Shown piece after piece: positions 17,923 to 26,702 of a stretch of 64,000 nt of DNA (the first letter of the stretch is position 1; the number at the start of each line of letters is the position of its first letter). Made by a program: the position numbers and the translations under genes. The stretch comes from DGNJ01 sp002388905. GTDB lineage: Bacteria > Pseudomonadota > Gammaproteobacteria > Pseudomonadales > Porticoccaceae. The notes beneath the pieces were generated by a model, which was not told the origin of the DNA, did no database searches, and saw only the letters and a program-made list of their open reading frames with translations. The stretch lies in assembly GCA_036843405.1 (NCBI GenBank), contig DAITSJ010000001.1, forward strand, positions 186,001 to 250,000, written 5' to 3'.

Positions 17923-17966
17923 CTCCCACAAAAAAAGGCAGCTTCGGCTGCCTTTTTTTGTGGGAG
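17923..17966. terminator. Rho-independent terminator after the atp operon (bidirectional)
   Basis: A perfect 20-bp inverted repeat (CTCCCACAAAAAAAGGCAGC, TTCG tetraloop, then its reverse complement). The arms contain seven A on one side and seven T on the other, so it can end transcription in either direction. It lies between atpC and glmU. Confidence 0.92.
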
Positions 17967-18084
17967 ATTCCCGGGACGTCGGCAAACGGCGACGGATTTT
18001 TTCGATCCGGTCGGTTCTCTTGCCGGCGGTAAATGTCTAGAATTCGTCAATTCGACAGGCCGTGACCAATCCCGGAGACCCTGG

Positions 18085-19458
18085 ATGGAAACAGATATCG
18101 TCATTTTGGCCGCTGGCAAGGGCAAGCGCATGAACTCCCGCCTGGCCAAGGTTCTGCATACCCTGGCGGGCAAACCCCTGCTCGGTCACGTGCTCGATAC
18201 CGCTGCCACCCTCGACAATCACCGCATTACCGTGGTCGTCGGCCACGGCGCCGACGATGTCCGGGCGGCATTCGCGGACCGGGATGTGCGCTGGGTGGAA
18301 CAGGCGGAGCAACTGGGCACCGGCGATGCCGTAGCCCGGGCCCTTCCCCACTTGCGGGATGACAGCGTGGTGCTGGTGCTCTACGGCGACGTGCCCCTGA
18401 TCGGGCACCGGACGCTGGAAAAAATGGTCGGCACGGCCTCGGATGAAACCCTGGCGGTGCTGACCGTGGAGCTTGACGACCCTGCCGGCTATGGACGCAT
18501 CGTTCGCGATGAAGCCGGGCAGGTGCGTGAAATCGTCGAGGAAAAGGATGCCACCGACGACGAGCGACTTATCCGCGAGATCAACACCGGGGTCCTGGCC
18601 GCTACCGGCGAAAGACTCCGGGAATGGCTGCCGAGGCTGGACAACAATAACGCCCAGGGCGAATACTACCTGACCGATCTGGTGGCCATGGCCCGGGCGG
18701 ACAGGGTTGCCATACGGGCATTGCACCCCGACTCGGTGCTGGAAATCGAGGGGGTCAACAGCCGCGAGCAATTACAGGGACTGGAGCGTCACTACCAGCG
18801 CGAACTGGCCCGCGAACTGATGGCGGCCGGTGTCGGCCTGGCCGATGCGGGGCGCTTCGACTGCCGCGGTCGTCTGACGGCGGGCGCCGACACTTTTATC
18901 GACGTCAACTGCGTCTTCGAGGGAGAGGTCCACCTGGGAACCGGCGTCACCATCGGACCCAACTGCGTGATCAGCAACGCCACCATCGGCGACGGCGTGA
19001 CGATCAAGGCCAACACCCTTATCGAGGGGCCGGTGACCATTGACAACGGTGTCGAGGTGGGGCCCTTTGCACGACTACGCGCCGGCACGGTGTTGCATCG
19101 GGACAGTAAGGTCGGCAACTTCGTCGAGACCAAAAAGGCTGAAATCGGCAGGGGCAGCAAGGTTAATCACCTCAGTTATGTGGGCGACGCCCGACTCGGG
19201 GAAGGCGTCAATGTCGGTGCAGGTACCATCACCTGCAACTACGACGGGGCCAACAAGCACCTCACCGAGATCGATGACGGCGCCTTTATCGGTTCCAATA
19301 GCGCCCTGGTGGCGCCGGTGCGCATCGGTCGCGGCGCCACGGTCGGCGCCGGCTCGGCCATTTCCCGGGACGTGCCCGAGCAAAATCTTGCGGTCGCCCG
19401 GGGCAGGCAAAAAAATATCGCCGACTGGCAGCGGCCGGTGAAAGCTAAAAAGGACTGA
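18085..19458 (+). CDS. glmU: Bifunctional GlmU (UDP-GlcNAc synthesis)
   Basis: GlmU acetylates glucosamine-1-phosphate and then uridylylates it to UDP-GlcNAc for peptidoglycan and lipopolysaccharide. The start METDIVILAAGKGKRM (ATG 18085, GGAGA upstream) gives 457 residues; the frame is open back to 17917 but that part covers the terminator. The N-terminal uridylyltransferase has LAAGKGKRMNSRLAKVLH. The C-terminal acetyltransferase is a left-handed beta-helix of hexapeptides (about residues 250-430), with NVGAGTITCNYDG. glmS follows after 5 bp. Confidence 0.97.
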   Translation: METDIVILAAGKGKRMNSRLAKVLHTLAGKPLLGHVLDTAATLDNHRITVVVGHGADDVRAAFADRDVRWVEQAEQLGTGDAVARALPHLRDDSVVLVLYGDVPLIGHRTLEKMVGTASDETLAVLTVELDDPAGYGRIVRDEAGQVREIVEEKDATDDERLIREINTGVLAATGERLREWLPRLDNNNAQGEYYLTDLVAMARADRVAIRALHPDSVLEIEGVNSREQLQGLERHYQRELARELMAAGVGLADAGRFDCRGRLTAGADTFIDVNCVFEGEVHLGTGVTIGPNCVISNATIGDGVTIKANTLIEGPVTIDNGVEVGPFARLRAGTVLHRDSKVGNFVETKKAEIGRGSKVNHLSYVGDARLGEGVNVGAGTITCNYDGANKHLTEIDDGAFIGSNSALVAPVRIGRGATVGAGSAISRDVPEQNLAVARGRQKNIADWQRPVKAKKD

Positions 19459-19463
19459 ACAAA

Positions 19464-21293
19464 ATGTGCGGAATAGTCGGTGCCATCGCCCAGCGCAATG
19501 TCACGGGGATACTGCTCGAGGGACTTCGTCGCCTGGAATATCGCGGCTACGACTCAGCCGGTATTGCCGTGCTCGACGAAAGCGGCGAACTGCAGTGCCG
19601 CAAGACCGCCGGCAAAGTAGCGGCCCTGGAAGAGCGACTGGCCCGTGAGCCGGTTGCCGGACATACGGGTATCGCCCATACCCGGTGGGCAACTCATGGT
19701 GTGCCCAGCGAAGTCAACGCTCACCCCCATTGCTCGGGGAATATCGCTGTTGTCCACAACGGCATTATTGAAAACCATGCGGAACTGCGTACCCGGCTCA
19801 GCCATGCGGGCTACCGTTTCCAGTCGGGAACCGATACCGAGGTCATCGCCCACCTGGTCCACTCCCTGAAGACTGAAGGCCGCGATTTGCTGGATGCCGT
19901 TACCCGCGCCGCGAAACAACTCGAGGGCGCTTATGCGATCGTCGCCGTCTCGGGGGACGAGCCGGATACCCTGGTGGGTACCCGCTGGGGCAGTCCCCTT
20001 GTCCTGGGTGTGGGTATCGAGGAAAACTTCCTGGCGTCCGATCCCCTGGCTTTGCGGCAGGTGACCGACCGCTTCGTTTTCCTGGAAGAAGGCGATGTCG
20101 TGGCGCTGAGGCGCCAGGACTACCGGGTTCTGGATGGCCGCGGCGAGCCAGCGAAGCGCCCTGTCACTCTGCTTTCCGCACAGGCCTGGGACGCCGACAA
20201 GGGCGATTTTCGCCATTACATGAGCAAGGAAATCTTCGAGCAACCCGACGTGCTGGAGGCGACCCTGCAGGGCCGTATCGGCGACAAGCGTGTTCTTACC
20301 GAGGCTTTCGGCTGGGCCGCCGAGGAAGTCTTCAGTAAGGTCGAAAGTATCCATATCGTGGCCTGCGGCACCAGCTATCATGCCGGGCTGGTGGCCAAAT
20401 ACTGGATAGAGGATTGGGCGGGCATTCCCTGCCAGGTGGAGGTGGCCAGCGAGTATCGTTACCGGAAAGTGGTCATTTCCCCCAACACGCTCTTTGTCTC
20501 CGTGTCGCAGTCCGGGGAGACCGCCGATACCCTGGCGGCACTGCGCGCGGGGCGGGAGTCCGGATACCTGGCATCCCTCGCGGTCTGTAACGTGGCGAAC
20601 AGCTCCCTGATGCGCGAATCCGACCTGGCGATCATGACCCGCGCCGGGCCCGAGATCGGGGTCGCGTCCACCAAAGCCTTTACCACCCAACTGGTGGCGC
20701 TGCAGCTCCTGGCCATCGTCCTGGGCCGTTCGCGAGGCATGCCGGCAGAGGAGGAAAGCCGGCGGGTCGCCGCGCTTCACCGCCTGCCGGACCTGTGTCG
20801 CCAGGTCCTGACCCTGGATGCCGAGATCGAGGCAACCTTCGAGCGCTTCGTCGAAAAGCAGCACGCCCTGTTCCTGGGTCGGGGGCAGCAGTTTCCCATC
20901 GCCCTGGAGGGCGCCCTGAAACTCAAGGAGATCTCTTATATCCACGCGGAGGCCTATCCGTCGGGGGAACTCAAGCACGGTCCGCTGGCTCTGGTGGATG
21001 ACGATATGCCCGTGGTGGCCGTTGCCCCCAATAATGAACTGCTGGAAAAACTGAAGTCCAACCTTCACGAGGTCCAGGCCCGGGGCGGCAAGCTCTACGT
21101 TTTTGCCGACGTCGATGCCGGCTTTGTCAACGACGAGGGGGTCACGGTCCTCAACCTGCCCCACGTACCCGACAACCTCGAACCCATTCTCTATACCATA
21201 CCGCTGCAGTTACTGGCCTATCACGTGGCGGTGCTCAAGGGCACGGATGTGGATCAGCCACGCAACCTGGCCAAGTCCGTCACCGTCGAATAA
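19464..21293 (+). CDS. glmS: Glutamine-fructose-6-phosphate aminotransferase (isomerizing)
   Basis: GlmS makes glucosamine-6-phosphate from fructose-6-phosphate and glutamine, the first step of hexosamine synthesis. The 609-residue protein has the N-terminal amidotransferase nucleophile Cys directly after Met (MCGIVGAIAQ), the HTRWATHG loop, two SIS domains (CGTSYHAG; SQSGETADT) and a conserved C-terminus DQPRNLAKSVTVE. The glmU-glmS pairing is the classic enterobacterial and pseudomonad layout. Confidence 0.98.
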   Translation: MCGIVGAIAQRNVTGILLEGLRRLEYRGYDSAGIAVLDESGELQCRKTAGKVAALEERLAREPVAGHTGIAHTRWATHGVPSEVNAHPHCSGNIAVVHNGIIENHAELRTRLSHAGYRFQSGTDTEVIAHLVHSLKTEGRDLLDAVTRAAKQLEGAYAIVAVSGDEPDTLVGTRWGSPLVLGVGIEENFLASDPLALRQVTDRFVFLEEGDVVALRRQDYRVLDGRGEPAKRPVTLLSAQAWDADKGDFRHYMSKEIFEQPDVLEATLQGRIGDKRVLTEAFGWAAEEVFSKVESIHIVACGTSYHAGLVAKYWIEDWAGIPCQVEVASEYRYRKVVISPNTLFVSVSQSGETADTLAALRAGRESGYLASLAVCNVANSSLMRESDLAIMTRAGPEIGVASTKAFTTQLVALQLLAIVLGRSRGMPAEEESRRVAALHRLPDLCRQVLTLDAEIEATFERFVEKQHALFLGRGQQFPIALEGALKLKEISYIHAEAYPSGELKHGPLALVDDDMPVVAVAPNNELLEKLKSNLHEVQARGGKLYVFADVDAGFVNDEGVTVLNLPHVPDNLEPILYTIPLQLLAYHVAVLKGTDVDQPRNLAKSVTVE

Positions 21294-21304
21294 AGGCTCC
21301 GGCT

Positions 21305-22177
21305 TCAGTCGGGCGAACCGGTGCCTGTTTCCCGGGCGGCAAGGTAGGATTCGGGTCCCTGTTCCCGCAGCCAGCGCCGCAGCCGGTTGGCGTCGCCAAA
21401 GGGCGTGAGCTTCCCGAAGGAGTCCAGAAGGATGACGGACAGGTCGCGGTCGTCGACCCTGGCCTGCATCACCAGGCAGCGACCCGCCTCGTTCAGGTAA
21501 CCGGTTTTGCTGAGTTGTATCTCCCAGGCATTGTTTTTGAGGAGGCGGTTGGTGTTGACGTAGCGGAGCGGCCCCCGGTCCGGGTAGGGGTGAACCTTGC
21601 GGCTGGCCGTGGTTGTCGCAGCCCGGATCAGCGGGTACTCCTCCACGGCATTGAGCATTTTTAACAGGTCGGCGGCTGTCGACACATTGCCGGGATCAAG
21701 ACCCGCAGGGTCCCGGAAGACACTGTTACTCATGCCCAGGTCGGCGGCTTTCCGGTTCATGGCCTGCACCAGGGCTTTCATGCCGCCGGGATAGGTGCGG
21801 CCCAGGGCGTTGGCCGCGCGGTTTTCCGAGGCCATCAGGGCAAGCACGAGCAGCTCCCGGCGCGTCAGCACGGCGCCGTATGCCAGGCGCGAACCGGTGA
21901 GTTGGATGAGATCCCGATCGTTCCGGGTGATGGTAATTTCCTGCTCCGGGTCCAGGTCGGCATCGAGAATCACCATGGCGGTCATTAATTTTGTGATGGA
22001 GGCGATGGGCCGGGCCTGGTCGGCGTCTTTGCTGTAAACCAGCCGGCCCGACCCGTCGGTGATCAGCACCGACGCCGAGCGCAGGGCCGGACTGCCGCCG
22101 CTGGCATGTGCCCTTTCCAGGGGAATTGCCAGCAGTGCAATAGCGAAAAGCAGCGGGACGACTCTTGCCACTGACAT
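21305..22177 (-). CDS. pbpG: D-alanyl-D-alanine endopeptidase (PBP7-like)
   Basis: This is a periplasmic low-molecular-weight penicillin-binding protein that cleaves peptide cross-links. The 290-residue protein has an N-terminal signal peptide (residues 1-25, ending AHA). The three serine-acyltransferase motifs are intact: SITK (S-x-x-K), SEN and KTG. It resembles PbpG rather than DacA because it lacks the long C-terminal beta domain and membrane anchor. It converges with glmS and diverges from uvrD. Confidence 0.9.
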   Translation of the reverse strand: MSVARVVPLLFAIALLAIPLERAHASGGSPALRSASVLITDGSGRLVYSKDADQARPIASITKLMTAMVILDADLDPEQEITITRNDRDLIQLTGSRLAYGAVLTRRELLVLALMASENRAANALGRTYPGGMKALVQAMNRKAADLGMSNSVFRDPAGLDPGNVSTAADLLKMLNAVEEYPLIRAATTTASRKVHPYPDRGPLRYVNTNRLLKNNAWEIQLSKTGYLNEAGRCLVMQARVDDRDLSVILLDSFGKLTPFGDANRLRRWLREQGPESYLAARETGTGSPD

Positions 22178-22281
22178 GGATTTTGCCTCCGCGACGATGG
22201 ACAGACCGGGGCAATATTGCCCGCCCCGGGCGTTGATGGCAAGCGGCCCGGACGCCGCCCGATCTGGTAGAATTCCCCGCC

Positions 22282-24438
22282 ATGGACGTCACTTCATTGA
22301 TCGACCCCCTCAATACGGCCCAGCGGGATGCCGTGACCAGCACCGATAACCATCTACTGGTTCTCGCCGGCGCGGGTAGCGGCAAGACCCGGGTGCTGGT
22401 GCATCGCATAGCCTGGTTGATCCAGGTGGAAGGGGTTTCCCCCTACAGTATTCTTGCCGTCACCTTTACCAACAAGGCGGCGCGAGAGATGCGTGAGCGC
22501 ATCGCCTCACTGCTGCCGCTGGCGCCGCGCGGCATGTGGGTGGGAACCTTCCACGGCCTTGCTCACCGGCTCCTGAAGACCCACTGGCGCGAGGCCGGAT
22601 TACCCGAAAATTTCCAGATACTCGACAGCGACGACCAGTTGCGCCTGATCAAGCGGGTTTACAGTACCCTGGATATCGACGACAGCCGCTGGCCGCCTCG
22701 CCAGGCCCAGTGGTTTATCAACAGCCAGAAAGACGAAGGTCTTCGGGCCCGCCATATCCAGGAAACGCCCGACCCCTTCACCCGAACCCTGCTCACGGTA
22801 TACCGGGGTTACGAGGAGGCCTGCGAGCGGGGCGGCCTGGTGGATTTCGCCGAGCTGCTGCTTCGCGCCCATGAGCTGTGGCGGGATCACCCGGAACTGC
22901 TCAAACACTACCGCGAACGCTTCGACCATATCCTGGTGGACGAATTCCAGGACACCAACGCCATTCAGTACGCCTGGCTGCGGCTGCTGGCCGGCGATCG
23001 CGCCCGGGTCACTGCCGTCGGGGACGACGACCAGTCCATCTACGGTTGGCGTGGCGCCCGCATCGAGAACATCCAGAATTTCAGCAGCCACTTCGACAAT
23101 ACCCGTATTGTCCGGCTGGAGCAGAACTATCGTTCCACCGCCACCATCCTCAACGCCGCCAATGCGGTCATTGCCCGCAATGCCGAGCGCATGGGCAAGA
23201 ACCTGTGGACCGACAGGGGCGAGGGGGAACCCATCTCCCTGTACGCCGCGTTCAACGAACAGGACGAGGCCCGTTTTATAGCCGAGCGTATCATCGACTG
23301 GGTCAAGGATGGCAATGGCCACGGCGACATTGCCATCCTCTACCGCTCCAACGCCCAGTCCCGGGTGCTGGAGGAATTCCTGCTCCGCGAGCAGATTCCC
23401 TACCGGGTCTACGGCGGCCAGAAGTTCTACGAGCGACTGGAAATCCGCAACGCCCTCGCCTATCTGCGGCTGGTGGTCAACAGGGACGACGATGCCGCCT
23501 TTGAGCGGGTGGTCAATACCCCGACCCGGGGTATTGGCGACAAGACCCTGCAGGTGCTCCGAGCCCGGGCCCGGAGCGGGGGTATTCCCCTGTGGCGCGC
23601 CGCCGGGGAGGTACTGGATCAACTGCCCGGCCGTGCCGCCAACGCCGTGCGTCAATTCATGGAACTGATCGGCGGCCTCGATGCGGCCATCGAGGACCTG
23701 CCCCTCCACGAACAGGTGGATCACGTGCTTCAGGCCAGCGGCCTGGTGGAATTCCACGGCAGGGAAAAGGGTGAGCGCGGCCAGGCCCGGGTGGAAAACC
23801 TGGAGGAACTGGTGAGCGCCAGCCGCAGTTACGAACCCGAGGACCTGAGCCTCCCCGCCCTGCCTCAGTTTCTCGCCGAAGTGGCCCTGGACGCCGGCGA
23901 ACGGCAGGCGGACGGCGATGAGGAGGCGGTACAGTTGATGACCCTGCACTCCGCCAAGGGCCTGGAGTTCCCGCTGGTGTTTATCGCCGGCATGGAGGAA
24001 AACCTCTTTCCCCACCGCATGTCGCTGGAAGAACCCGGCCGCCTGGAAGAGGAGCGGCGGCTCTGCTATGTCGGTCTTACCCGGGCCATGACCAAGCTTT
24101 ATCTGTGCTTTGCCGAGTCGCGGCAACTACACGGCAGCGAGACCTGGAATGCGGTGTCCCGGTTTGTCCGGGATATACCCGGGGAGTTTGTCGAGGAGGT
24201 GCGTCTGCAAAATGCCGTGGCCCGCCCCACCAGCTATGCCCGGGGCGGCATCAATTACAGCGACGAGGGCAGCGGCACGGGCCTGGCCCTGGGCCAGCGG
24301 GTGTACCACAAAATCTTCGGCGAAGGTGTCATACTGAATTTCGAGGGCAATGGCGCCCATGCCCGGGTTCAGGTCAATTTCGATGGCGAGGGCGCCAAGT
24401 GGCTGGTGTTGCAGTACGCCAACCTCGAGGCCCTGTAA
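22282..24438 (+). CDS. uvrD: DNA helicase II (UvrD)
   Basis: UvrD is an SF1A 3'-5' helicase used in nucleotide excision and mismatch repair. The 718-residue length is that of UvrD. Motif I is GAGSGKT, motif II DEFQDTN, motif III GDDDQSIYGWRGA, motif IV QNYRS, motif V LHSAKGLEF and motif VI VGLTRA. The C-terminal segment from about 660, with GQRVYHKIFGEGVI, is the UvrD/PcrA C-terminal domain that distinguishes it from Rep. A TAGAAT -10-like element lies just upstream. Confidence 0.95.
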   Translation: MDVTSLIDPLNTAQRDAVTSTDNHLLVLAGAGSGKTRVLVHRIAWLIQVEGVSPYSILAVTFTNKAAREMRERIASLLPLAPRGMWVGTFHGLAHRLLKTHWREAGLPENFQILDSDDQLRLIKRVYSTLDIDDSRWPPRQAQWFINSQKDEGLRARHIQETPDPFTRTLLTVYRGYEEACERGGLVDFAELLLRAHELWRDHPELLKHYRERFDHILVDEFQDTNAIQYAWLRLLAGDRARVTAVGDDDQSIYGWRGARIENIQNFSSHFDNTRIVRLEQNYRSTATILNAANAVIARNAERMGKNLWTDRGEGEPISLYAAFNEQDEARFIAERIIDWVKDGNGHGDIAILYRSNAQSRVLEEFLLREQIPYRVYGGQKFYERLEIRNALAYLRLVVNRDDDAAFERVVNTPTRGIGDKTLQVLRARARSGGIPLWRAAGEVLDQLPGRAANAVRQFMELIGGLDAAIEDLPLHEQVDHVLQASGLVEFHGREKGERGQARVENLEELVSASRSYEPEDLSLPALPQFLAEVALDAGERQADGDEEAVQLMTLHSAKGLEFPLVFIAGMEENLFPHRMSLEEPGRLEEERRLCYVGLTRAMTKLYLCFAESRQLHGSETWNAVSRFVRDIPGEFVEEVRLQNAVARPTSYARGGINYSDEGSGTGLALGQRVYHKIFGEGVILNFEGNGAHARVQVNFDGEGAKWLVLQYANLEAL

Positions 24439-24462
24439 CAGTTCGGGAAAGGAGCAAACTCC

Positions 24463-25581
24463 ATGAAAAAGATCCTTGCAGCGACATTATCAATCGGGAT
24501 GGCTCTGCTGGCCGCCTGTGGCGGGGAGCGCGCCGGTGAGCAGACCGATACCGTAGCCGAGGCGAAGACATTTACCTGGAAACTGGTGACCAGTTGGCCC
24601 AAGAATTATCCCGGCCTGGGCACCGGCCCGGAGAAGTTTGCCGACATGGTGGAGGCCATGAGCGATGGCCGGCTCAAGGTCAGGGTCTACGGCGCCGGGG
24701 AAATGGTCCCCGCCCTGGAGGTGTTCGATGCCGTGTCCCAGGGAACCGTGGAAATGGGTCACGGCTCCGCCTACTACTGGAAGGGAAAGATTCCCGCTGC
24801 ACCCTTTTTCACCACCGTGCCCTTCGGCCTCAATGCCCAGGAAATGAATGCCTGGCTGAATTACGGCGGCGGGCTCGAACTCTGGCGGGAAGCCTATGAA
24901 CCCTTCAACCTGATCCCTTTTCCCGGCGGCAATACCGGTGTGCAGATGGCCGGCTGGTTCAACAAAAAAATCGAGACTATGGAGGACATCGAGGGTCTTT
25001 CCGTGCGCATACCGGGTCTGGGTGGCGAAATAATCACCCGCGCCGGGGGCCAGTCGGTAACCATTCCCGGCGGCGAGATCTATACCGCCATGCAGACCAA
25101 CCTGGTCGACGCCACCGAATGGGTCAGCCCCTATAACGACCAGGCCCTGGGTCTGCATCAGGTGGGCGACTACTACTATTACCCGGGCTGGCACGAACCC
25201 GGCCCCACCCTGGAATTCATCGTCAACGAGGCCGCGTACAACCGCTTGCCCGATGACCTCAAGGCCATGGTCAGGGTGGCGGCCCAGGCGATTAACCAGG
25301 ATATGCTCAACGAGTACACGGCGCGGAACATGACCGCCATGGAGGAACTGGTGGAAAAACACGGGGTCGACGTGCGCCCGTTGCCCGATGAAGTCATCGC
25401 TGGACTGAGGGACGTGACCGAACAGGTACTGGCCGAACTGGCTGAAAAAGACCCGCTCACCAAGCGGGTCTACGAATCACAGATGGCCTTCAAGGAAAAG
25501 GCCATGGCCTACCATGCCATCACCGAAGAAGCTTTCTACGACGCCCGTCGTCCGGAGCCTGAATCGGGGTACGGCGAGTAG
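24463..25581 (+). CDS. TRAP transporter substrate-binding lipoprotein (DctP family)
   Basis: This resembles the solute-binding receptor of tripartite ATP-independent periplasmic transporters, which take up organic acids. The 372-residue protein has a lipoprotein signal with lipobox LLAAC (Cys20). The mature part has DctP-family features such as WKLVTSWPKNYPG, the QGTVEMGHGSAYYW segment and the ligand-arginine region LSVRIPGLGGE. The sequence resembles the TakP-like oxo-acid-binding branch, but the substrate cannot be read from sequence. No dctQ or dctM membrane genes are adjacent. A GGAAAGGAG ribosome-binding site follows uvrD after 24 bp. Confidence 0.88.
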   Translation: MKKILAATLSIGMALLAACGGERAGEQTDTVAEAKTFTWKLVTSWPKNYPGLGTGPEKFADMVEAMSDGRLKVRVYGAGEMVPALEVFDAVSQGTVEMGHGSAYYWKGKIPAAPFFTTVPFGLNAQEMNAWLNYGGGLELWREAYEPFNLIPFPGGNTGVQMAGWFNKKIETMEDIEGLSVRIPGLGGEIITRAGGQSVTIPGGEIYTAMQTNLVDATEWVSPYNDQALGLHQVGDYYYYPGWHEPGPTLEFIVNEAAYNRLPDDLKAMVRVAAQAINQDMLNEYTARNMTAMEELVEKHGVDVRPLPDEVIAGLRDVTEQVLAELAEKDPLTKRVYESQMAFKEKAMAYHAITEEAFYDARRPEPESGYGE

Positions 25582-25597
25582 GAACCGTCGACAGGTC

Positions 25598-26140
25598 CTA
25601 ATTCCCGTCGAGAAGTTCCCGGGCCGCGGTCAACAGGTGTTGCTCTCGGTGCGAGGTGGCCTCATCCACTTCGATGTCCCGTTCCCTGAAATAAGTGGCA
25701 AGGTTCTGTGCCATGGCCTGTCGGAGCTCCGATGCCGGCGGCGATACCGGTGCCGGGCCGGCCAGTGACTCCAGTGCCCCAATCTGAATTTCCTCCGCCG
25801 CCAGTTCCCGGTCCTTGATGCTTTCCCGCAGGGTTTGGCAGTCGTCGGAAGGTACGCCCGGCAGGTCGCAACCGGTATGCTTGAGCCAGCGCCTGACGGT
25901 CCGCAGCGGATCCACCACATGGCTGTGCCACTCCCGGGAAAGCGTCGCGGCCCGGGCAATCAGGACCCGGTCGCCCTGGCCCCGGACAGCGGCGCTCCAC
26001 AGGCAGAACAGCACCATCACCACATCGGCGCCGCGGTGGTCCTGCAACCACAGGCAGGCATCGGCGACACCCTCCCTGCTGTAGAGAGCCTCGGCAAAGG
26101 GCCAGAACCCGGCCGCTACAGTCGATTCCCCTGGCGGCAT
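25598..26140 (-). CDS. TIGR02444-family protein of unknown function
   Basis: This 180-residue cytosolic protein resembles a small proteobacterial family annotated TIGR02444. Recognisable segments are FWPFAEALYSREGVADACLW, the FCLWSAA motif and WHSHVVDPLRTVRRWLK. The ATG at 26140 is chosen because AGGAG lies seven bases upstream; an in-frame TTG at 26155 lacks this. It has no predicted signal or membrane segment. No function is known to me. It is divergent from the pgpA remnant. Confidence 0.75.
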   Translation of the reverse strand: MPPGESTVAAGFWPFAEALYSREGVADACLWLQDHRGADVVMVLFCLWSAAVRGQGDRVLIARAATLSREWHSHVVDPLRTVRRWLKHTGCDLPGVPSDDCQTLRESIKDRELAAEEIQIGALESLAGPAPVSPPASELRQAMAQNLATYFRERDIEVDEATSHREQHLLTAARELLDGN

Positions 26141-26207
26141 GGCGCCACTCCTCAATAAACCCAGTTCGGGTCTATTCTAATCCAGAAGTCTTCAAATTCG
26201 GATAACG

Positions 26208-26683
26208 ATGACAATCGCGGAATATGGAGGGCTGGCACTCGCCACGGCATTTGGCCTGGGGTTTTCGCCTATCCTGCCCGCACCCTGGGTGCATTGCCCG
26301 GTATGGCTCTGGCATTGGCCATGCTTTCTCTGCGCCTTTGGCAGCGCATTGTCGCAGTACTGATACTGCTCGCGTTATCCCTGGGCATATGTCACTGGGC
26401 GCACGGTTTCCTGGCGGCGGGCGACGCAACCGCCATTGTCGCCGACGAATACCTGACCTTCCCCCTCGCTGCGCTGGCCCTGGCAGGATTCCGACGCCCG
26501 GGTGTTGGATTGGTGGCGCTCTTTGTGGTCAGCCGGGTTCTCGACAGTTTGAAGCCAGCGCCGGCACTTCTCGCCGGGTCGTTGCCCGGCGGTGCGGGTA
26601 TTGTCGCGGACGACCTGATTGCCAACCTGTATGCGGCTTTACTGGCGGTTTCGCTCCGCCGGCTTTGGCGATGGTTGCGGTAG
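26208..26683 (+). pseudogene. pgpA: Phosphatidylglycerophosphatase A (PgpA) with a frameshift
   Basis: PgpA dephosphorylates phosphatidylglycerophosphate in the inner membrane. From ATG 26208 one frame reads LALATAFGLGFSPILP, the family's N-terminal signature, and then runs to an early stop. From about 26280 a second frame continues TLGALPGMALALAML through KPAPALLAGSLPGGAGIVAD and DDLIANLYAALL to the stop at 26683. The normal family motif is SPxxPGTxGxL; restoring one G at about 26280 (CCCGGCACC in place of CCCGCACC) gives SPILPGTLGALPG and one ~158-residue protein, near the family length. So the gene has lost one base, or the read has an error. DExxG-region residues are also atypical (DEYLTF). 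Confidence 0.8.
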
Positions 26684-26702
26684 CGTTGATGGCGCCGGCT
26701 TT

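Noticed and set aside
15961..17985. 674-codon minus-strand frame
   Set aside because: Antisense across atpD and atpC, passing through the terminator; compositional artefact.
22600..24126. 508-codon minus-strand frame
   Set aside because: Antisense of uvrD; no recognisable protein motifs.
26294..26683. PgpA-like gene taken as complete from a TTG start
   Set aside because: The family N-terminus is encoded in another frame directly upstream, so a frameshifted full-length gene explains the data better.
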